A DNA stretch of 64,000 nucleotides, taken from an uncultured Pelagimonas sp. GTDB taxonomy: Bacteria > Pseudomonadota > Alphaproteobacteria > Rhodobacterales > Rhodobacteraceae. Where the stretch lies: assembly GCA_947499735.1 (NCBI GenBank), contig CANMPP010000004.1, positions 1 to 64,000 of the forward strand, given 5' to 3'. The translations under genes and the position numbers were made by a program. The first letter of the stretch is position 1, and each line of letters begins with the position of its first letter. Under the pieces are notes generated by a model. The model was not told the DNA's origin. It did no database searches and worked only from the letters and a program-made list of their open reading frames with translations. Below, piece after piece: positions 47,123 through 56,488 of this stretch.

Positions 47123-47929
47123 TCAGTAATAATAACTATATCCATTGCCATACAGATTGTCGGCATAGTTACATTTATTCAGGACAATGCCCGCGACATT
47201 TGTCAATTCGGCCACCTGACGCTCAACAACATCAATCTGCTTAATCGGCGTTTTCTCCGCTTCCATAACGATCAATGCGGCGTCAACACTGCGCAAGAAA
47301 CCATGTGCATCATCCGCCATCAACAGCGGCGGCATATCGAATAACATCAGGTCACAGCCATATTTGACTTCGATCTCATCAAGAAACACACCAGTTTCTT
47401 GGCTCTGCAACAACTCGGATGAATGGCGGGTTGAGCCGCTGTTCAATGCGAAAATTAGGTTCATACCGTACCGCAATGCGTGTTGTTCAAACGGCACTTC
47501 ACGGCGTAGGACTTCACCCATCGTGTTTTCGACAGCATGTCCCAGAATGCGCGCAATACTAGGACGTCGCAAATCAAAGTCGCACAGCATCGCACGAACA
47601 TCTTTTTGGCGCGAAAACGAAAATGCCAAATTCGTCATCGTCGTCGATTTTCCCGCAGCCGCAGCGGCCGACACAACAGCAACGCGGCTCCAATCATTCT
47701 GACGACAAATACGCAGCAATTTTGTGCGTAGCAAATCGTAAGAAGACGCTTCATTGCCACCGCGCGCAGCGACAAGACGCTTTTTCTTCCAAAGATCCAG
47801 GCGACGCTCTAGCTCGGGCAATTCAAGCCAAGCTTCTTCCAAACCCACAGGCGTCGATGCAACCTTTCCAGGATTGCCGCCTGCCCGCAAATTTCGCGCT
47901 TTTTCCAATGCGTTTTGCAAACGTTCCAT
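47123..47929 (-). CDS. Tyrosine autokinase of EPS assembly (BY-kinase type)
   Basis: 268 aa. The P-loop is SAAAAAGKSTTMTNLA, with Walker A' MLCDFDLRRPSI and Walker B LMLFDMPPLL. The C-terminus is a tyrosine cluster (YADNLYGNGYSYYY, six Tyr), the usual phosphorylation tail. BY-kinases control the chain-length protein by cycles of phosphorylation. The first part of the P-loop departs from the usual PGEGKST, having alanines in place of P-G-E, though A-x4-G-K-S is still satisfied. It is the third gene of the minus-strand set after the ATPase and Wzz-type genes. Confidence 0.88.
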   Translation of the reverse strand: MERLQNALEKARNLRAGGNPGKVASTPVGLEEAWLELPELERRLDLWKKKRLVAARGGNEASSYDLLRTKLLRICRQNDWSRVAVVSAAAAAGKSTTMTNLAFSFSRQKDVRAMLCDFDLRRPSIARILGHAVENTMGEVLRREVPFEQHALRYGMNLIFALNSGSTRHSSELLQSQETGVFLDEIEVKYGCDLMLFDMPPLLMADDAHGFLRSVDAALIVMEAEKTPIKQIDVVERQVAELTNVAGIVLNKCNYADNLYGNGYSYYY

Positions 47930-47974
47930 TGGTATCTCTCCTTGGTGTGTCTCTGACGCGACGCGCAGCAGGGT

Positions 47975-49519
47975 TTATCGAATGCCTAGTTTATCCATGA
48001 TACGATCCGCAATCAGATCCAGAGGCAAGTAATATGTGTGCAAAGCGTAAATGGCGATTGGTATTGCAACCATAATCACAAGGATCAGGGCCACCAGCGA
48101 CAAGCGACGCATCAGTTTTTGACGCCCAGTATGCAAATACGGAATGGTCGCGATAGGTGTGATTCCCAACCGTTTCACAACATCCTGCGGACGCCTTGCC
48201 GTACTGTTTATCATTTCCAAAGTGATGATCAGCGCAATACCTGCAAACAGCCCCAAGGCTGTACCGCCACCCGCAATCAACACACGATTTGGTTTGGTCG
48301 GTTCAGTTGGCGGCGTCGGCTGTTCAACAACCGAAATACGTTGCCCTTTGGATAGGGTTTCAATCCGTTCACCAGTGGCAGCTGTGGCCAAGCGCGCGAC
48401 AGCGTCATTGTATTGCGCTTGAATATTTTCATAGTCACGTTCCAACCCCGTCAAAGCAACAGCATTTGCTGGGGTCAAATCAATTCCCTCAGTCAACGCA
48501 TTCAGACGCGCGTCGACCTGATCTCGTTGATCTCGCAACGTTTGAAGTTGTGAATCGATTTCAGTCAGTTGGAATTCAAATAGAGCGCCTGTTGGATCTT
48601 CTTCTTCGTCAACATCTGCCGCACCGACATCTTGTTCTGCGGTGATCTGCTCTTTGACTTGTTCAATTTGGTTGCGAAGCAAAACAACTTTTGGATTACT
48701 ATCCGAGAAAACAGTTAGTGCGTTATTAAGCTGCCCTTCTAACTGCGCCAACCGCTGTTCGAGCGGTGTCTTAGCGGCGGTTGGCGCCGAATTTACACGG
48801 CCTGTTTCTTCATAAACGACAACCAAACGCTCTCTTTGCTCTTCCAAATTCGTCAGGTTACGATCGATTTCAAGCAAAGTTGTTTGCGTACGCAACTGCT
48901 CGCCGCGACGATACTGCAGGCTTTCCGGTAATGAGTTTACGTTTTCATTTTTAAATTCAAGAATTTTGGCACTTTGGTTGGCCAGTTCTTCACTCAACCG
49001 CCCGACTTCTTGTTCGAAAAAGTCTTGTGTTTGACCCGCTCGATTTGCGCGAAATTGCGCATCTTCGCTCAAGATGAGATCCAAATACTCATTCAAAACC
49101 GCTGCTGCTTTTCGCGCCTCATACGCCTCGAATCGCATTGTCATCAACGTCGCCTGATTGCGACCCGTTGACGACCTAATGGATGTGCGAGACCGCATCG
49201 CATCCACGATTTGATCCGGCGACATATCGCCGGAGTCTGGCAGCGCTTGGGTCTTTCGTGCAACGTCCAGTAAATTTGCTCGGGTTAACAGCCGTGTCTC
49301 AAAAATCTGCAACTGCTCCTGAGCCGAGATTCTAACCGTTGATGATGCAAGTTCACCTGGAATTTGCGCACTCTCAACGATTAGCCGTGTCGAGCTGACA
49401 TAGGCCGCAGGCAGCGTAATCGCTACAGTAATCGCTAGGCCCGCGATGCCACCCGCCACAATCAAGAACCAAGGAAAACGTCGCGCAAAAACGGAGATGT
49501 AATAACGTAAGGAAAACAT
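47975..49519 (-). CDS. Wzz/GumC-type polysaccharide co-polymerase
   Basis: 514 aa. There is one membrane helix near the N-terminus (about 15-35, FLIVAGGIAGLAI) and two hydrophobic segments toward the end (about 415-435, about 470-490). Between them is a long coiled-coil-rich periplasmic part (about 165-390), with the PxxP region VEQPTPPTEPTKPNR before the second helix. It controls chain length together with the separate kinase encoded next. It overlaps the upstream ATPase gene by one base. Confidence 0.9.
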   Translation of the reverse strand: MFSLRYYISVFARRFPWFLIVAGGIAGLAITVAITLPAAYVSSTRLIVESAQIPGELASSTVRISAQEQLQIFETRLLTRANLLDVARKTQALPDSGDMSPDQIVDAMRSRTSIRSSTGRNQATLMTMRFEAYEARKAAAVLNEYLDLILSEDAQFRANRAGQTQDFFEQEVGRLSEELANQSAKILEFKNENVNSLPESLQYRRGEQLRTQTTLLEIDRNLTNLEEQRERLVVVYEETGRVNSAPTAAKTPLEQRLAQLEGQLNNALTVFSDSNPKVVLLRNQIEQVKEQITAEQDVGAADVDEEEDPTGALFEFQLTEIDSQLQTLRDQRDQVDARLNALTEGIDLTPANAVALTGLERDYENIQAQYNDAVARLATAATGERIETLSKGQRISVVEQPTPPTEPTKPNRVLIAGGGTALGLFAGIALIITLEMINSTARRPQDVVKRLGITPIATIPYLHTGRQKLMRRLSLVALILVIMVAIPIAIYALHTYYLPLDLIADRIMDKLGIR

Positions 49520-50373
49520 TATGTGTTTCCTCCTTCTTCTTGGCTGCCTGTGAAAAATATACCGTCGGCCAGAACGGCTTGTACCGTTTTTTGATCAACG
49601 ACTTTTTGCTCGTCGCTCCAAGCATATAACATGGCAAGATCACAAAGTTTATTCACCAAACGAGGGACCCCACCTGTTTTTTCAGCAATCGCTGGGAATG
49701 CATCACTGGCAAACTCGTCCCCAGTTCCACCCACCAACTTTAATCTGTGACGCACATATTCTTCTGTCGTTTCAGCATCCATTGGACCAAGGTGGAAAGA
49801 TGCCCCCACCCGTTGCCCCAATTGCCGCATTTCTGGCTGACCGACCATGTCACGCAGCTCTGGTTGCCCCACCAAAATCAACTGAAGCAATTCATCTTTG
49901 TTCGAATTGACATTCGTGAGCATTCGAATTTCTTCAAGACCTTCGAGAGACAGATTTTGCGCCTCGTCGATGACCAGGACAACGCGACGTCCTTCTGCAT
50001 ATTCGGCAACAACAAAGTTCACGAACGCCTGAAACATTTGAACATAGTCTGTCGTATCATTGGGAAGGGCTATGTCGAACGCGTTTAGAACCCACTGCAT
50101 CAACTCGCCGCGGCCACCTTGAGCATTCGAAATCAACCCAACCGTCACGCCCTCTTCCAGCCGCCCAATCAGCGCCTGCAAAAGAGTTGTCTTTCCGGCA
50201 CCAATTTCACCCGTAATCAAGGTGATCGGAGCGCGAGAAACAATGCCATATTCTAAGATCGTGAATGCACGTTTATGCTGACGCGACCAGTACAAAAGAC
50301 TCGGGTCAGGCTGGAGAGTAAACGGTCTTTCAGTCAGACCAAAGTGGTCAGAATAAATAGCTTCGGTGCTCAT
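49519..50373 (-). CDS. ExeA-like AAA ATPase of PEP-CTERM-type loci
   Basis: 284 aa. The opening YSDHFGLTERPFTLQPDPSLLYWSRQHKRA is typical of the ATPases found in exosortase loci. Walker A is GEIGAGKTTLL (about 56-66) and Walker B VVLVIDEAQNL. Sensor and lid regions (GVPRLVNKLCDLAML) are present. Its exact role in EPS secretion is unknown. It is the first gene of the minus-strand trio that ends at the terminator at 47065. Confidence 0.88.
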   Translation of the reverse strand: MSTEAIYSDHFGLTERPFTLQPDPSLLYWSRQHKRAFTILEYGIVSRAPITLITGEIGAGKTTLLQALIGRLEEGVTVGLISNAQGGRGELMQWVLNAFDIALPNDTTDYVQMFQAFVNFVVAEYAEGRRVVLVIDEAQNLSLEGLEEIRMLTNVNSNKDELLQLILVGQPELRDMVGQPEMRQLGQRVGASFHLGPMDAETTEEYVRHRLKLVGGTGDEFASDAFPAIAEKTGGVPRLVNKLCDLAMLYAWSDEQKVVDQKTVQAVLADGIFFTGSQEEGGNT

Positions 50374-51092
50374 CTGACACCTTCGTGTTCTTGTGTTTTA
50401 TGATTCAAGTCTAGGCCTGTGATCGAATTTCTTGTTGATAGAGTAGACATCACTATCCTCGGCACTCGTATACGCATTCCAATGAATAAAAAACAGAGGG
50501 TCCCATGAAGAATGCTAAAAAACCACGCAGATCCCCTGCAATCGCGACATCATGCGGCAATTTGGAGGAACAAACGGTCAAAACACTAGGAAAAAAGTGC
50601 TGGTTGGTAAATTACGCCGATCCAAGCAGCCTATTTTAATACTTCTTTACCCAAAATGCGGATCCTAGATATGATTCGAATCGCGTCTTTTGATTGCGGA
50701 TTGTTCAAATTTTCGTTCGAAAATGCATCCTAAAAATCGGAGATATTGCCATTATATTACGCACATCACCCCTCCATTTTCGCCTCTTTATTAATCAATA
50801 TCAAACTGAGTATAAGCTCTTACTTTTCCCCCAAGCGTCAAATGCCCCCCAACACCTCCAACCGAACTTGAACCAAAGTAATATTTCCAAACAATTCCAG
50901 TAACATCCCTGCAAATTTGAGTAATTTAAACCCAAGCAAACATACGACACCTCTGATGTTTTTTAAAAAAGCCCTACATTTTCCCTTCGGGTTAAATTAC
51001 GCACATAATTAACATCTTGCTGTTTATGCCTTTGGTTTAGCCTCATGAACGTTAGAAGACAGCTGGTTAAACTTGAAAACGCGGAATATTTA
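50374..51092. other. Divergent A+T-rich intergenic region
   Basis: About 720 bp between the ATPase and pssD genes. It is very A+T-rich around 50630-51040. Apart from one possible 44-codon frame (50505-50639) I see no gene. It should carry promoters for both sides. Confidence 0.5.
50505..50639 (+). CDS. Possible small protein (44 aa)
   Basis: A short frame beginning MKNAKKPRRSPAIATSCG and ending PSSLF, with a good ribosome site (AGAGGG) before the ATG. It is basic at the N-terminus with two cysteines. No family is recognised. It lies in a region otherwise free of genes. It may be a chance frame; the ribosome site is the only support. Confidence 0.3.
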   Translation: MKNAKKPRRSPAIATSCGNLEEQTVKTLGKKCWLVNYADPSSLF

Positions 51093-51548
51093 ATGACGAA
51101 GACGAAAAAGATTATCGCGATCGCATCTGAAGGCGGCCATTGGTTGCAGTTGATGCAAATACGCGAAGCTTTTGAAGATCACGAAACGCTTTTCGTCACG
51201 ACAATGCACGGACTACCTGAAGAGTCCGACATCGAAGAATTTCGAATTGTGCCTGACTGCAATCGGGATTCAAAGGTAAGCTTGATCAAATGTTTCATCG
51301 CTCTTTTACCAATCCTTTTGAAGCATAGACCAGACGTCGTAGTGTCAACCGGTGCGCTACCAGGTGTCATTGCTATGGCAATCGCGCGGGTCATGCGATC
51401 GCATACGATATGGATCGACAGCGTTGCGAATGCCGAAGAAATGTCAATGTCAGGCCGGTTGGCCAAGTATGTCGCTGTTTCCTGGATGAGCCAATGGGAA
51501 CATGTCGCGAAATCCTCTGGGGCAGTATATGCAGGGGAAGTTTTATGA
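51093..51548 (+). CDS. pssD: PssD-like (Alg14-type) glycosyltransferase subunit
   Basis: 151 aa from the ATG at 51093 (GGAA seven bases upstream). It has KKIIAIASEGGHWLQLMQI, the SxGGH opening of Alg14/PssD, and VVSTGALPGVIAMAIARV. PssD forms the membrane-linked half of a split GT28-type glycosyltransferase with PssE as catalytic half; in rhizobia the pair adds a glucuronosyl residue to EPS. Its stop overlaps the pssE start (ATGA). Confidence 0.85.
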   Translation: MTKTKKIIAIASEGGHWLQLMQIREAFEDHETLFVTTMHGLPEESDIEEFRIVPDCNRDSKVSLIKCFIALLPILLKHRPDVVVSTGALPGVIAMAIARVMRSHTIWIDSVANAEEMSMSGRLAKYVAVSWMSQWEHVAKSSGAVYAGEVL

Positions 51549-52009
51549 TTTTCGCGACCGTGGGCACGCAACTGCCTTTTCCGCGCATGATGCAAGCGCT
51601 TTCAGATATAGCGCCACGTCTGGACGAACCCATCATTGCGCAAACCGGCAAGGACACGCAATCATGGCCTGATCTTGATAGTCGGGCCTCGTTAACACCT
51701 ACGGAATACAAGGCGCTTTTCCAAAAAGCGCGTGTCATCGTGGCGCATGCCGGGATCGGGACCATTCTGTCGGCCAAACGGTGGAAAAAGCCACTGATCA
51801 TCCTCCCTCGCAAGCATTCGCTGAACGAACATAGAAACGATCACCAACTCGCGACCGCACGCCAAATGGAACGCCTCAGCGGGATTCATGTTGCTTGGGA
51901 AATCGGTGATTTAGAGGACTTCATTCTCGAAACAGACCTGGAAGCGGCTGATGACAGCCAGAGTGAAGGCACACAGCGCCTCATTCAACACATCCGCAAC
52001 CAATTGTAG
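51545..52009 (+). CDS. pssE: PssE-like (Alg13-type) glycosyltransferase subunit
   Basis: 154 aa from the ATG at 51545, overlapping pssD. It begins MIFATVGTQLPFPRM, as in Alg13/PssE, and has VIVAHAGIGTILSAKRWKKPLIILPR, the donor-binding motif of the GT28 C-terminal domain, then HRNDHQLATA. It works with PssD as a split enzyme. A longer frame from 51410 runs inside pssD and is not used. Confidence 0.87.
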   Translation: MIFATVGTQLPFPRMMQALSDIAPRLDEPIIAQTGKDTQSWPDLDSRASLTPTEYKALFQKARVIVAHAGIGTILSAKRWKKPLIILPRKHSLNEHRNDHQLATARQMERLSGIHVAWEIGDLEDFILETDLEAADDSQSEGTQRLIQHIRNQL

Positions 52010-52211
52010 GTGCACTTCGCGACACTGGTCGCGACACATCTGGCTAATCAATCTCAGCTCCAATAGCAGTGCAGCAGTCTGATCCGCGCTAAGCGCGCCA
52101 GCACACCCCAGAATCTTGAGCATGTCACAGCTTTTAAGCTGAGCCAGACCTATAAGATCACTCAAAGCGTATAGGAAATATTCAAACCATTTCTATCGTT
52201 TATAGATAAAA

Positions 52212-52287
52212 TGGTGAGCCGTGATGGGTTCGAACCATCGACCTACTGATTAAAAGTCAGTTGCTCTACCAACTGAGCTAACGGCCC
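52212..52287 (-). tRNA. tRNA-Lys (anticodon UUU)
   Basis: Minus-strand 76-nt tRNA: acceptor GGGCCGT, D arm GCTCAGTTGGTAGAGC, anticodon stem-loop AACTGACTTTTAATCAGT (anticodon TTT), T arm GGTTCGAACC and encoded CCA at 52212-52214. Confidence 0.97.
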
Positions 52288-52420
52288 ACGCTATGGAGCG
52301 CTTCTCTAAGGGCAGTGGCGGACAGCGTCAACAGCAAAAATAAACAAAATCTGCAAGGCAGCTATGCAACTGGCTATTTTTGTAGAAAAGGCCGTTCGGC
52401 ATCTCTATATGAACATCCTT

Positions 52421-53254
52421 ATGAATAAGAGCTTTGATACCGGTTTGCCCTTTATGAAAATGCATGGGCTGGGAAACGATTTTGTCGTGTTGGATAGGCG
52501 CGCTCATTCGGCTGCGCTGAGCAAAAACCAAATCATTGCCATCGCAGATCGCCATCAGGGTGTGGGATTCGATCAATTGGCCGTTATTGAAAGCGGCCCG
52601 ACAGATGCGCATTTGGTGTTTTTCAATGCCGACGGATCAACAAGCGGCGCGTGTGGGAACGCCACACGCTGTATTGCACGCTATCTGATGGATGAAACCG
52701 GCAAAGATTCGCTAGAGCTAACAACCGAGCGCGGTATTCTTTTGGCACAAGAGGCCGGGGACGGCCTGGTTTCGGTCAATATGGGCCTACCGCAGCTGGA
52801 ATGGAATGAAGTGCCCTTAGCTGAAGAAGTTGATACTCTGGCCCTTCCGATTGATGGTGCACCAACTGCGACCGGCATGGGCAACCCGCATTGCACATTC
52901 TTCGTCGATAACGCTGACGCGATTGATTTGGAAACCGAGGGGCCCAAATTTGAACATCACCCTCTCTATCCAGAACGCACCAATGTGCAATTCGCGACGC
53001 TGCTTGGACCCGACCATATTCGCATGCGCGTCTGGGAACGCGGTGTGGGCGTTACGATGGCGTCCGGGTCGTCGTCCTGCGCGACGGCTGTAGCCGCGGC
53101 ACGCCGGGGCCTAACCGGCCGTAAGGTTCAGATTGATCTGGATGGCGGTACGCTGTGGATCAACTGGTGCGATGACGGCGTATGGATGGCCGGCGGGACA
53201 GCCCATGTGTTCAATGGCACGTTTAGCGCCGCATGGTTAGAGGCGCATAGATGA
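52421..53254 (+). CDS. dapF: Diaminopimelate epimerase
   Basis: 277 aa. FMKMHGLGNDFVVLD is the family start, SGACGNATRC holds the first catalytic Cys and ASGSSSCATAVAA the second. It converts LL- to meso-diaminopimelate for lysine and peptidoglycan. Start sites are uncertain: I use 52421 (MNKSFD), but an ATG at 52364 has AAGG upstream. It overlaps mtaB by 4 bp. Confidence 0.94.
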   Translation: MNKSFDTGLPFMKMHGLGNDFVVLDRRAHSAALSKNQIIAIADRHQGVGFDQLAVIESGPTDAHLVFFNADGSTSGACGNATRCIARYLMDETGKDSLELTTERGILLAQEAGDGLVSVNMGLPQLEWNEVPLAEEVDTLALPIDGAPTATGMGNPHCTFFVDNADAIDLETEGPKFEHHPLYPERTNVQFATLLGPDHIRMRVWERGVGVTMASGSSSCATAVAAARRGLTGRKVQIDLDGGTLWINWCDDGVWMAGGTAHVFNGTFSAAWLEAHR

Positions 53255-54513
53255 GCACCCCGCCCAAATTCACAACGCTCGGCTGTCGCTTAAATGCGTA
53301 TGAAACCGAAGCGATGAAAGCGCTGGCCGATCAGGCCGGTGTCGACAATGCCGTTGTGGTGAACACCTGCGCCGTGACACAAGAAGCCGTGCGCAAAGCT
53401 CGTCAGGAAATTCGGCGTCTTCGGCGCGAAAACCCCGACGCGCGTCTTATCGTGACTGGATGCGCAGCCCAGATTGATCCGGACAGTTTTGCCGCGATGG
53501 GCGAAGTCGACGCTGTCATCGGCAATTCGGAAAAAATGGCGCCCGAAACATGGTCCGGCATGGCGGCAGATTTCATTGGCGAAACCGAAAAGGTGCAAGT
53601 CAACGACATCATGTCAGTCACCGACACCGCAGGCCATTTGATCGATGGCTTCGGGACACGGTCGCGTGCTTATGTTCAGGTGCAAAACGGCTGTGACCAC
53701 CGCTGCACGTTCTGCATTATTCCCTATGGCCGCGGCAATTCACGCTCTGTGCCAGCCGGCGTCGTGATCGACCAGATCACACGCCTAGTTGGGCAAGGCT
53801 ATAACGAAGTGGTCCTGACAGGTGTCGATCTGACGTCATGGGGCGCAGATTTGCCCGGAACGCCGCGCTTGGGCGATCTGGTGATGCGCATCTTGCGCCT
53901 GATCCCCGACCTGCCCCGCCTGCGCATTTCTTCGATTGATTCCATCGAAGCAGATGAGAATCTGATGCTGGCCATTGCAACCGAACCACGCCTGATGCCA
54001 CATCTCCACCTATCATTGCAGCATGGGGACGATCTGATCCTCAAACGGATGAAACGCCGCCATCTACGCGATGACGCGATCGCATTTTGCGAAGAGGCGC
54101 GCAAATTGCGCCCCGACATGACCTTTGGCGCGGATATCATCGCAGGGTTTCCGACCGAATCGGATGAGCATTTTGAAAACTCGCTGAAGCTGGTCGAAGA
54201 ATGTGATCTGACATGGCTGCATGTCTTCCCTTATTCGGCACGTCCCGGAACACCTGCGGCCAAAATCCCCAGTCGCGTCAACGGCACGGTCATCAAAGAA
54301 CGCGCTGCCGCCTTGCGCGCGCGCGGCGTAGAACAAGTCCAAAAACATCTGGCGGCGCAGACCGGCGTTCTGCACGATGTTTTGATGGAAGCACCTGATA
54401 TGGGCAGGACGGAACAATTTGCCCAAGTGCGATTTCAATCGCCGCAGCAAGAAGGCGCTATCGTCAAAGCGCAGATTACGGGCATTGAAGGCACGCAACT
54501 GGTCGCCCAATGA
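53251..54513 (+). CDS. mtaB: tRNA t6A37 methylthiotransferase MtaB
   Basis: 420 aa radical-SAM methylthiotransferase. The UPF0004 N-domain begins FTTLGCRLNAYETE with Cys at 12 and NTCAVT. The SAM cluster is CDHRCTFCIIPYGRGNSRS (C-x3-C-x2-C). It has the TLGCRLN opening that separates MtaB from MiaB. It turns t6A into ms2t6A at position 37 of tRNAs. It overlaps dapF and the following GST-like gene by 4 bp each. Confidence 0.93.
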   Translation: MSTPPKFTTLGCRLNAYETEAMKALADQAGVDNAVVVNTCAVTQEAVRKARQEIRRLRRENPDARLIVTGCAAQIDPDSFAAMGEVDAVIGNSEKMAPETWSGMAADFIGETEKVQVNDIMSVTDTAGHLIDGFGTRSRAYVQVQNGCDHRCTFCIIPYGRGNSRSVPAGVVIDQITRLVGQGYNEVVLTGVDLTSWGADLPGTPRLGDLVMRILRLIPDLPRLRISSIDSIEADENLMLAIATEPRLMPHLHLSLQHGDDLILKRMKRRHLRDDAIAFCEEARKLRPDMTFGADIIAGFPTESDEHFENSLKLVEECDLTWLHVFPYSARPGTPAAKIPSRVNGTVIKERAAALRARGVEQVQKHLAAQTGVLHDVLMEAPDMGRTEQFAQVRFQSPQQEGAIVKAQITGIEGTQLVAQ

Positions 54514-55142
54514 CACCTATTCTTTATAGCTTTCGCCGCTGCCCTTACGCGATGCGCGCCCGCCTTGGTATAGCTTCAGCCGGCATTAAGGTTGAGCTGC
54601 GCGAGGTCGTGTTGCGCGACAAACCTCAGGCGTTTCTAGACACATCCCCCTCGGGCACTGTGCCCTGCCTACAGGCGGGCAAAGATGTCATAGACGAAAG
54701 TCTGGATGTCATGATCTGGGCGCTCGGAAAATCAGATCCCGAGGGATTGTTGGACATGCCAGAATCCGGGTTCGCGCTTATTTCGGAAAATGACGGTCCA
54801 TTCAAACAAGCCCTAGACCGCACCAAATACGGCACACGCTACCCTGCATGTGATCCAGAAGAGCAAAGAAGAACTGCAATGGGATTCTTGAATGCTTTGG
54901 ACACACAATTAGCCAAAAGCGCTTGGCTATTTGGCGACCGGCCCACTCTGGCGGACCTGGCGATCCTTCCATTCGTACGCCAATTCGCCTTTATCGACAA
55001 ACCACGCTTTGATGCGGAGGCAGGACCAGATTTGCAAAGATGGTTAGAGGCCTTTTTGGTCTCGGACAGGTTTACCGCCGTCATGACCCGCTATGCGCAG
55101 TGGCATGAAACCGATACACCCACCTTTTTCGGAGCGGTGTGA
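54510..55142 (+). CDS. Glutathione S-transferase-like protein
   Basis: 210 aa. The thioredoxin-like N-domain starts ILYSFRRCPYAMRARLGI, with C-P-Y-A where GSTs of this class have the active site, then SGTVPCLQ and DESLDVM (the GST glutathione-binding E-S). A helical C-domain follows. Function and substrate are unknown. It ends 2 bp from the convergent tdk gene and is probably in the dapF-mtaB transcript. Confidence 0.85.
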   Translation: MTPILYSFRRCPYAMRARLGIASAGIKVELREVVLRDKPQAFLDTSPSGTVPCLQAGKDVIDESLDVMIWALGKSDPEGLLDMPESGFALISENDGPFKQALDRTKYGTRYPACDPEEQRRTAMGFLNALDTQLAKSAWLFGDRPTLADLAILPFVRQFAFIDKPRFDAEAGPDLQRWLEAFLVSDRFTAVMTRYAQWHETDTPTFFGAV

Positions 55143-55724
55143 TCAGGCATCGCCATAGGCCTCTCGCCAATGTTTGCGACAAAGGCTGACATAGGTTTCG
55201 TTGCCCCCAATTTGCACTTGGGCGCCGTCTTTCAACGTATTGCCATCCTCGTCTTGACGCACGACCATGGTTGCCTTGCTCCCGCAATGACAGATTGTAC
55301 GTACCTCGCGTAGAGTATCCGCAAGCGCCAGTAGCGCGGCCGATCCTGGAAACAATTCGCCTTGAAAATCGACTCGCAATCCGTAGGCCATGATGGGAAC
55401 GTTCAAATCATCCGCCGCACGTGCCAATTGCCAAGCTTGACGTTTGGTCAAGAACTGCGCCTCGTCGACAAACACGCAAGCAATGGGTCCCTCTTGCATG
55501 CGAGTTTTGATAAATTCAAATAAGTCATCATCGGCATCAAAAGCTGTCGCTTCACGCGACAACCCGATTCGAGATCCGATCTGGCCTTTTCCAACGCGAT
55601 CATCCAGCGCAGCAATAAGCAGAAAGGTTTCCATACCTCTCTCGTTATAATTGTGCGCAGCTTGTAGCAAAAGTGTCGATTTGCCTGCGTTCATAGTCGA
55701 ATAGTGAAAATAGAGCTTTGCCAT
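55143..55724 (-). CDS. tdk: Thymidine kinase
   Basis: 193 aa type II thymidine kinase. The P-loop is STMNAGKSTLL near the N-terminus, Walker B is CVFVDEAQFL, and zinc ligands are CHC near residue 139 and SLCRKH near the end. It phosphorylates thymidine in the salvage pathway. It is the only gene on this strand between the tRNA-Lys and rimO. Confidence 0.95.
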   Translation of the reverse strand: MAKLYFHYSTMNAGKSTLLLQAAHNYNERGMETFLLIAALDDRVGKGQIGSRIGLSREATAFDADDDLFEFIKTRMQEGPIACVFVDEAQFLTKRQAWQLARAADDLNVPIMAYGLRVDFQGELFPGSAALLALADTLREVRTICHCGSKATMVVRQDEDGNTLKDGAQVQIGGNETYVSLCRKHWREAYGDA

Positions 55725-55954
55725 ATCGCGCCTATTGCATCATGTCTTAGAGATAGGCAAGTCAGCAAAATCATCAGACCGCCAGCTGCCCGACACGCAC
55801 CGAATTACATCACCAGCGTTGCGCAAAGCGCGCAACTTGTTTGCAGTTATGGCAAAAAGAGTGAATTTAGAATGACATATCCAGAGCGAGTCACTAGAAC
55901 GAAAAAAGCGTTGTGGGACTCGCCAAGACTGCCACCGGTCAAGGGGGAATAAAA

Positions 55955-56425
55955 ATGAAAAATTCGACTTTGGGACGGTATCTCAAAAAACATACCGAAT
56001 TGCTCGTGAAAGATGTGGGTATTGAGGCCGCTTGTGAACTGACAGGCAAGTCCAAGGCCACGTTGGGCCGCTACTATTCCGATTATCCGGAACATGAAGA
56101 CCGTTTTATCCCGGTCGATGCAGTTGCGCATCTGGAAGAAGCGGCGTCCTATCCACATGTGACGGCGGCCTTGGCAGAGCTTAAAGGCATCACACTGAAT
56201 TTCGAAAAATCACGTCGTAATTCCGAAGAGAACACGACGGGAGAGGTGAATGCTGATGTCATCGCCCTTAGCCAACGCTTTGCGATGTTGATGTCAGAAT
56301 ATCATCAGTCCATTGAGGACGGTGTTATCTCCGCAAATGAAGCCAAGCGCCTTTTGAAAGAAACCCAGGCTCTGCAACAGGTTCTGATCGGGATGAAGAT
56401 CCATCTTGAGGTTGGCCAAGACTAA
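55955..56425 (+). CDS. Small uncharacterised protein, possibly DNA-binding
   Basis: 156 aa from the ATG at 55955, with AAGGGGGAA upstream. Near the start, LVKDVGIEAACELTGKSKATLGRYYSD looks like a helix-turn-helix with an AACELTGKSKATLGRY recognition segment; the later part is helical. It recalls small phage CII-like regulators but no family is certain. It is followed by a strong terminator at 56447, so it is a one-gene unit. Confidence 0.7.
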   Translation: MKNSTLGRYLKKHTELLVKDVGIEAACELTGKSKATLGRYYSDYPEHEDRFIPVDAVAHLEEAASYPHVTAALAELKGITLNFEKSRRNSEENTTGEVNADVIALSQRFAMLMSEYHQSIEDGVISANEAKRLLKETQALQQVLIGMKIHLEVGQD

Positions 56426-56446
56426 CACGCCGCATCATGCGCCATC

Positions 56447-56474
56447 AAAAAGCTGCCCCTTCGGCAGCTTTTTT
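56447..56474 (+). terminator. Intrinsic terminator
   Basis: AAAAAGCTGCC (56447-56457) pairs with GGCAGCTTTTT (56463-56473) around loop CCTTC; the 3' arm runs into a T-tract. It serves the 156-aa gene and may also act for the convergent rimO. Confidence 0.93.
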
Positions 56475-56488
56475 GTTTGTAGGGTTCT

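Noticed and set aside
51911-52165. 84-aa minus-strand frame overlapping pssE
   Set aside because: Overlaps a well-supported gene and has no recognised features.
55704-55952. 82-aa frame before the 156-aa gene
   Set aside because: No ribosome site; overlaps tdk in antisense.
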